64,000 nucleotides of DNA from positions 131,527 through 195,526 of the forward strand of contig BJGC01000001.1 of the NCBI GenBank assembly GCA_014190235.1, read 5' to 3'. Position 1 is the first letter of the stretch, and each line of letters begins with the position of its first letter. This DNA comes from Actinomycetes bacterium (GTDB taxonomy: Bacteria; Actinomycetota; Acidimicrobiia; Acidimicrobiales; Ilumatobacteraceae). A program made the translations under genes and the position numbers. The notes under the pieces are model-generated. The model had not been told where the DNA came from and did not search any database. It was given only the letters and a program-made list of their open reading frames with translations. Below are positions 60,282 to 64,000 of the stretch, piece by piece.

Positions 60282-61748
60282 ATGTCTCGCAGAATTGAAA
60301 TTGAACTCACCAGTAAACGTCCAGACGGAACATGGACATGGCGTGCCGCCGGAGCCCGTGAGCCCAAGGGCGTGGTTGAGGCAGACGTCGTGCCTAACGG
60401 TGCAGTCGTCAACGAGACCTTGCGTGCTGAGATAGAGACCGACCTTGACGGAAGTCGTGTGTTGACGATGACATCTCTCAAGGCCAAGGCAGCTCGTGTC
60501 GGCATGTTGGACTTGATTCCAAGTGAAAAAAAATTCGAACCAGTGACATCTGTGTTGCAAAAAAAAGGTGGACGTAGTGATGGCCCTCGTCGTGATCGTG
60601 CTGAAGGTGCACCAGATCGCGATCGACCATCTCGCCCACGTTCTGACAAGCCAACAAGCGATCGCACACGCTCAGACAAACCACACTCAGACAAACCACG
60701 CTCAGACAAACCTGTCTCGGATCGTCCACGTCGTCCTCGTTTTGAAACACCTGAAGAGATTCCTCAGCGTCCAAAAGCTCGACGCATTCATCCTGGCCGA
60801 ATCAACGTTGATATCGTCCTGGGCACTTTGCCCGAAGCACATCGCGCAGTTGCGGAGCGTGTGTTACAAGGTGGTGTGCCAGCCGTTCGTGCAGCAGTGG
60901 CCCAACAAAACGCTGATGCGGTTGCGGCCGGACGCGATGTAGTTCCTGCTGACGGTCTTGTTGCTATTGCAGAACAATTGCTCCCCCGTTTGCGAGTTGC
61001 CGAATGGCTTGACCGTGCACAGGCAGCCGAAAAGATAATGTCAGATATCGATCTTCGAGATCTTCGTGCACTGATTGTTGCCGGCGATGACCCAGCAATT
61101 GCTCGTGATCAATCCACTCGAACACTCGCCGCCGCTCTCAAGTTGTCACTCGCGCGGCGCCAAGAAGAAGAGATCAAGAACTGGCTTGAAGACATTGCGA
61201 TGGCGCTCAAAGTCGGCAGAGTTGTACGCGCTCTTAACGCATCTTCGTTGCCACCAAAGGCTGGGCATCCATTCCCGGCTGAACTCGGAAATCAGCTTGC
61301 CGCCGCTGCTAGTTCGTCACTGACTGCTGATCTTCCAGTAGACCGTTGGATCATTGTGTTAGAGGCTGCAGCGTTCTCACCTGTGCATGCTCGTATTTTG
61401 CCGCCCGTGTTACCAGTGACAGTGACAGAAGAACTCACCAAGACTGTTACTCGCCTTGCACCACTCATGCCTCAGGTTGCAACCTTGTTTGGCGTGACTA
61501 TGGCGACTAAAAAGCAGATGCCTCGACCACTGAGGCCAACACGCGTCTCAAGCAAGACTCCCAACAAAACAACCACGGTTCGAACCCAGGCAACGCCAGT
61601 CATTGAGGCAACGCCAGTCATTGAGGCAACGCCAGAAGTAGGCGAGGTCAGTGCCGACGTGATCGCGCAAGTTGTGGCGCCTGTGGCGGAAATCATCGAG
61701 AGCAATGTTGATGTACAAGAGCCAATAGTTCCCGAACCTGAAGCCTGA
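60282..61748 (+). CDS. Hypothetical protein with disordered SDKP repeat linker
   Basis: About 488 residues, family not recognised by name. The N-terminal part (RIEIELTSKRPDGTWTWRAA to TMTSLKAKAARVGMLDLIP) looks like a small beta-barrel, perhaps OB- or TRAM-like. A basic, disordered Arg/Asp/Ser/Pro linker with SDKP repeats spans residues 105-155. A helical middle domain includes HRAVAERVLQGGVPAVRAAV, and the C-terminus carries ATPVIE repeats and an acidic tail. The basic linker suggests RNA or DNA binding, but this is inference. ATG 60282 is chosen because the upstream extension overlaps the divergent gene. Confidence 0.65.
   Translation: MSRRIEIELTSKRPDGTWTWRAAGAREPKGVVEADVVPNGAVVNETLRAEIETDLDGSRVLTMTSLKAKAARVGMLDLIPSEKKFEPVTSVLQKKGGRSDGPRRDRAEGAPDRDRPSRPRSDKPTSDRTRSDKPHSDKPRSDKPVSDRPRRPRFETPEEIPQRPKARRIHPGRINVDIVLGTLPEAHRAVAERVLQGGVPAVRAAVAQQNADAVAAGRDVVPADGLVAIAEQLLPRLRVAEWLDRAQAAEKIMSDIDLRDLRALIVAGDDPAIARDQSTRTLAAALKLSLARRQEEEIKNWLEDIAMALKVGRVVRALNASSLPPKAGHPFPAELGNQLAAAASSSLTADLPVDRWIIVLEAAAFSPVHARILPPVLPVTVTEELTKTVTRLAPLMPQVATLFGVTMATKKQMPRPLRPTRVSSKTPNKTTTVRTQATPVIEATPVIEATPEVGEVSADVIAQVVAPVAEIIESNVDVQEPIVPEPEA
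60671..60715 (+). repeat. 15-base tandem repeat encoding SDKP units
   Basis: CTCAGACAAACC begins at 60671, 60686 and 60701, a 15-base period. It encodes SDKPH, SDKPR and SDKPV in frame, so copy changes keep the reading frame. Confidence 0.9.
61590..61636 (+). repeat. 18-base tandem repeat encoding ATPVIE units
   Basis: GGCAACGCCAGTCATTGA occurs at 61590-61607 and 61608-61625, with a partial third copy. It encodes ATPVIE repeats in the C-terminal tail of the same protein. Confidence 0.9.
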
Positions 61749-61761
61749 TTTCGTCCGAATC

Positions 61762-61789
61762 TTGTCACTCACCCGTGGGCAACTACCGT
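61762..61789 (+). promoter_or_regulatory. Promoter of the enoyl-CoA hydratase gene
   Basis: TTGTCA (61762-61767), a 16-base spacer and TACCGT (61784-61789), followed by seven bases and ATG 61797. This is the clearest case with both hexamers and a leaderless start. Confidence 0.6.
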
Positions 61790-61796
61790 ATGGGGC

Positions 61797-62582
61797 ATGT
61801 CAGAAATAGTCCAGTATGAACGTCGTGGTCAAGTAGCAATCATCACCCTGAACCGACCCGAAGCACGAAATGCCGTCAACGGTGATGTTGCCCAAGGCTT
61901 AGAAGCAGCAATTGACAAAATGGAAGAAGACCCTGATGTGTGGGTCGGTGTGTTAACTGCAAATACTGTCGGTCAAAAAAATCCAGTATTTTGTGCGGGA
62001 GCTGATCTCAAAGCGATTAATTCCGGAGACGCAGGCGCGCTCAACACCAAACGTGGTGGTTTTGGCGGCTACGCATATCGGGAGCGCACAAAACCGGTCA
62101 TCGTTGCTGTCGACGGACTTGCAACGGCAGGTGGATGCGAAATTGTTCTCGCATCTGACATGGTGGTGGCCTCATCTATTTCTGCGTTCGGACTAGCAGA
62201 AGTAAAACGCAATCTCATCGCGGGTGCTGGCGGTTTGTTCCGACTTCCACGCGCTATCGGACAAGCAGTGGCCATGGAAGTCATCTTGACTGGTGAGCCA
62301 CTTCCCGCGCAACGGGCCTATGAACTAGGTCTTGTCAATCGAATCACAGAGCCAGGTAAAACAGTTGAGGTAGCACTAGAACTTGCGAACAAGATTTGCC
62401 TCGCTGCTCCCCTTGCTGTTTATGCAAGTCGCAAGGTTGTCCTTGCTGCCGCATACGAAACCGACGATGTACTCAAAAAAATGACAAATGCGGAATTTGC
62501 TGTTGTGTTGCAGTCAGAAGACACCAAAGAGGGTTTGACTGCCTTTATTGAGAAGCGCGCGCCTCAGTGGAAGGGTCGCTAA
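61797..62582 (+). CDS. Enoyl-CoA hydratase/isomerase family protein
   Basis: 261-residue crotonase-fold enzyme. NRPEARNAVNGD at the N-terminus, CAGADLKAI (oxyanion hole 1), AVDGLATAGGCEIVLASD (oxyanion hole 2) and the FGLAEVKRNLIAGAGGLFRLPR active-site loop, read in parts, with the Glu of AEVK in place. It probably hydrates an enoyl-CoA in fatty-acid or steroid breakdown, acting after acyl-CoA dehydrogenases such as that at 40121. Its last 38 bases overlap the convergent GNAT gene. Confidence 0.9.
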   Translation: MSEIVQYERRGQVAIITLNRPEARNAVNGDVAQGLEAAIDKMEEDPDVWVGVLTANTVGQKNPVFCAGADLKAINSGDAGALNTKRGGFGGYAYRERTKPVIVAVDGLATAGGCEIVLASDMVVASSISAFGLAEVKRNLIAGAGGLFRLPRAIGQAVAMEVILTGEPLPAQRAYELGLVNRITEPGKTVEVALELANKICLAAPLAVYASRKVVLAAAYETDDVLKKMTNAEFAVVLQSEDTKEGLTAFIEKRAPQWKGR

Positions 62583-62991
62583 GGTCGCGTCCCACAACAA
62601 TGGTGCGCGCAGTGAGCCCGTGCCGTTCAAAGAGATTCTTCATCGCTCTGTCCCCTGGTAGAGCCTGCGCATAAATACGACCTGCAGAAGACCTCAGTGA
62701 CTCAAGCGCTGCGTGCATAAGCGCGTCTGCAGTGCCGATATCTCTCGCATCTGGTTCGACGTAGACATGACTGATGCACCAATGATTGAGTCGCCAACGA
62801 GAGCACACCAATGTGCCCACAACAGTGTCTCCAAGTCTGGCAACAAAAAAGGCTTCGTCCGTGATGTCATCCGTGACAAAGACATCAATGTCTCCGCGCA
62901 TGGATGATCCCTCCGCTTGAGATCGCCCACGATGATCTAGCAGAACGTCTTGATCGGTATCTTGACCACGCTCTACCGATACGAGCGACAC
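62545..62991 (-). CDS. GNAT family N-acetyltransferase
   Basis: About 148 residues. VARLGDTVVGTLVCSR, HVYVEPDARDIGTADALMHAAL (motif A with an altered Q/RxxGxG/A, here ARDIGTA) and NLFERHGLTARTIVVGRDL fit the GNAT fold that transfers acetyl from acetyl-CoA. The substrate is unknown. GTG 62991, one base after the stop of the upstream gene, is chosen; the frame is open to 63105 but only inside that gene. It ends inside the convergent enoyl-CoA hydratase gene. Confidence 0.72.
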   Translation of the reverse strand: MSLVSVERGQDTDQDVLLDHRGRSQAEGSSMRGDIDVFVTDDITDEAFFVARLGDTVVGTLVCSRWRLNHWCISHVYVEPDARDIGTADALMHAALESLRSSAGRIYAQALPGDRAMKNLFERHGLTARTIVVGRDLSDPSTEARASQ

Positions 62992-62992
62992 G

Positions 62993-63373
62993 CTAAATCG
63001 AGTCTTTGAGAGCGCGTCGGCAGGCTTGCGCCACAGTGACTCTGTTGCGGTGAAGGACTTCGTAATCGAGAATGCTTTGCAGTTGAGCCGATGTCCGGGT
63101 GCCAAGCGTTTCGATTATCTGCCGGGCCGTCAGTGTGTCGTAGGCATCAAGAGGCTCAACTTGAATTTGTGAATCAGTGACAACTGTTGTGGGTTTGACG
63201 TCAGAACGCACAGAACTCGGCGCCACCATCTGAAGCCGTTGCATCACTGTCTCGATGCCTTTTTTGACGGCGAACTCGCCGATCATGCGTGCTGCTGGCG
63301 CTTGACGACGCAACTCAGCGAGATAAGCCTCGGCCTTTGTAGCCATCTCAGAAAGCGACTCATTGGAGGTCAT
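62993..63373 (-). CDS. Hypothetical helical protein
   Basis: 126 residues, not recognised by name. The N-terminal half is helical (LSEMATKAEAYLAELRRQAPAARMIGEF, in parts, residues 8-35), followed by a Thr/Ser linker and a C-terminal region (TARQIIETLGTRTSAQLQSI, LDYEVLHRNRVTVAQACRRAL) that reads like a small helical DNA- or protein-binding domain. Its ATG overlaps the stop of the upstream acidic gene by four bases, and a GNAT gene follows directly, so the three form an operon. Confidence 0.65.
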   Translation of the reverse strand: MTSNESLSEMATKAEAYLAELRRQAPAARMIGEFAVKKGIETVMQRLQMVAPSSVRSDVKPTTVVTDSQIQVEPLDAYDTLTARQIIETLGTRTSAQLQSILDYEVLHRNRVTVAQACRRALKDSI

Positions 63374-63864
63374 GATCTTTTAGCAAAAATAGGACAGTCG
63401 TCGTCACCGATGGGACATATCGGTGCGGCGCTGCGAACGAGCAAGAAACAACTTGAGCACAGTTGCTCATCTTCTCGCTTGGGCTGCAAGTGGTCATCGT
63501 CTAGTCCACGCTCAACAAATTCGACTTCATCGTCTTCGTTGATCTCATCCTCTGTTGCGACGAGTTTCTCTTTTAGAATTTTACTGAGATCGTCTTCGAC
63601 GTCATCAGGTGTAGTGAGGTCGTCTTCATCGTCATCATCACTTGCACCAGGACGAGCCACGATGGTGGCGCCCATGCTGGCATCGTCGTCTATGTCGTCT
63701 ATGTCGCCTGTGTCATCGCCAAACTCATCGTCTTCGTCAACCTCACCGTCAAGTGCCTCAGGATCGATTTCAAGTCCCTCAAGGTCTGCCGCATCTATTT
63801 CGTCGTCTTCTGGATCGATGGCCTCAACAAGTTTTTTCGGTTCAATTTTTTTCTTTGCAGCCAT
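63370..63864 (-). CDS. Highly acidic DUF4193-like zinc protein
   Basis: 164 residues. Lys-rich start (MAAKKKIEPKKLVEAID), a long Asp/Glu-rich disordered middle (residues 17-125), then a C-terminal CSSCFLLVRSAAPICPIGDDDCP with four Cys, which resembles the zinc motif of the actinobacterial DUF4193 family (CxxCFLV). The function is unknown. A GAAAGG ribosome binding site lies seven bases before the ATG. It heads the three-gene operon, with a candidate promoter at 63938 and a palindrome at 63959. Confidence 0.72.
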   Translation of the reverse strand: MAAKKKIEPKKLVEAIDPEDDEIDAADLEGLEIDPEALDGEVDEDDEFGDDTGDIDDIDDDASMGATIVARPGASDDDDEDDLTTPDDVEDDLSKILKEKLVATEDEINEDDEVEFVERGLDDDHLQPKREDEQLCSSCFLLVRSAAPICPIGDDDCPIFAKRS

Positions 63865-63937
63865 GCGGTTGCCTTTCTGATGTATTGCTTCTCGCCGACT
63901 TGGTCACAGCGTGTTTCATAACAAAGCGTGCGGCGGG

Positions 63938-63943
63938 ATACTA
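63938..63943 (-). promoter_or_regulatory. Putative -10 box of the acidic-protein operon
   Basis: On the minus strand TAGTAT lies about 75 bases upstream of the ATG at 63864, giving a leader of about 65 bases. The palindrome at 63959 covers its -35 position. Confidence 0.4.
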
Positions 63944-63958
63944 GGCACAAAATTGAGC

Positions 63959-63972
63959 CAATACGCGTATTG
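63959..63972. promoter_or_regulatory. 14-bp perfect palindrome, candidate operator
   Basis: CAATACGCGTATTG is its own reverse complement. It is 15 bases upstream of the TAGTAT hexamer, where a -35 element would be, so a dimeric regulator bound here would affect initiation. The rest of 63865-64000 shows nothing recognisable. Confidence 0.45.
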
Positions 63973-64000
63973 CACGGAATAATCTGCCAAGTTTATGTGA

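Noticed and set aside
63239-63880. 213-residue serine-rich open frame on the plus strand
   Set aside because: It is the antisense shadow of the Asp/Glu-rich codons of the acidic protein at 63370-63864.

Overview
The window is a compact, gene-dense stretch of an actinobacterial chromosome with base composition close to half G+C by eye. The best fit is the class Acidimicrobiia (Ilumatobacter-like or freshwater lineages). Reasons: the scpA-scpB-rluB-tyrA-aroA block, a WhiB regulator, a DUF4193-like acidic zinc protein, a Rv1827/Rv1828/Rv1829/Rv1830-type block, and decaprenylphosphoryl-arabinose genes without any visible mycolic-acid genes. I could not run a search, so the taxonomic placement is inference. 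No rRNA, CRISPR array, insertion sequence or phage gene was seen.

Layout. 1-15455 is housekeeping: class I aldolase, DUF1015 and HAD proteins, tlyA-nadK-recN, pyrG-nudix-xerD-HD protein, trpS, then scpA-scpB-rluB-tyrA-aroA. 15448-32535 is a cell-envelope glycan region: HAD-IB phosphatase and UbiA-type DPPR synthase, a GT4 glycosyltransferase, a methyltransferase with dprE1 and dprE2, a polyprenol-phosphate-mannose synthase, two giant AftD-like arabinosyltransferases with an acyltransferase between them, and a PIG-V-like mannosyltransferase. Together they can make decaprenylphosphoryl arabinose and polyprenyl-phosphate mannose and use them outside the membrane. 32598-41326 is accessory metabolism and transport: an orphan OppF ATPase, a phosphoribosyltransferase, an operon of acyl-CoA synthetase, GDPD and an NMT1/SsuABC-type transporter, a SirB1-like protein and an acyl-CoA dehydrogenase. 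41337-47590 holds ispH, a DUF512 protein, der, tRNA-Pro(GGG), an SRAP protein, HIT and SDR proteins. 47638-55157 is the pgsA-gcvH-garA-ftsR-DUF151-merR-gcvT block facing gcvP, which lies behind a tandem glycine riboswitch. 55437-63864 is mixed: a sphingosine-phosphate-lyase-like enzyme, threonine aldolase, whiB, gamma-carbonic-anhydrase-like protein, enoyl-CoA hydratase and small helical or acidic proteins.

The strongest unexpected signal is regulatory. At about sixteen gene starts a TANNNT hexamer sits exactly 6 or 7 bases before the ATG or GTG, which predicts leaderless transcripts. Several of these lie inside the end of the upstream gene, and two divergent pairs have back-to-back -10 boxes only 8 bp apart. 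The signature was used to choose several starts, so it is not fully independent evidence. Convergent genes abut or overlap at all eleven junctions, leaving no room for ordinary terminators. No gap above 300 bases lacks a feature: the largest (55158-55436) is the riboswitch leader and the next (45448-45680) holds the tRNA.
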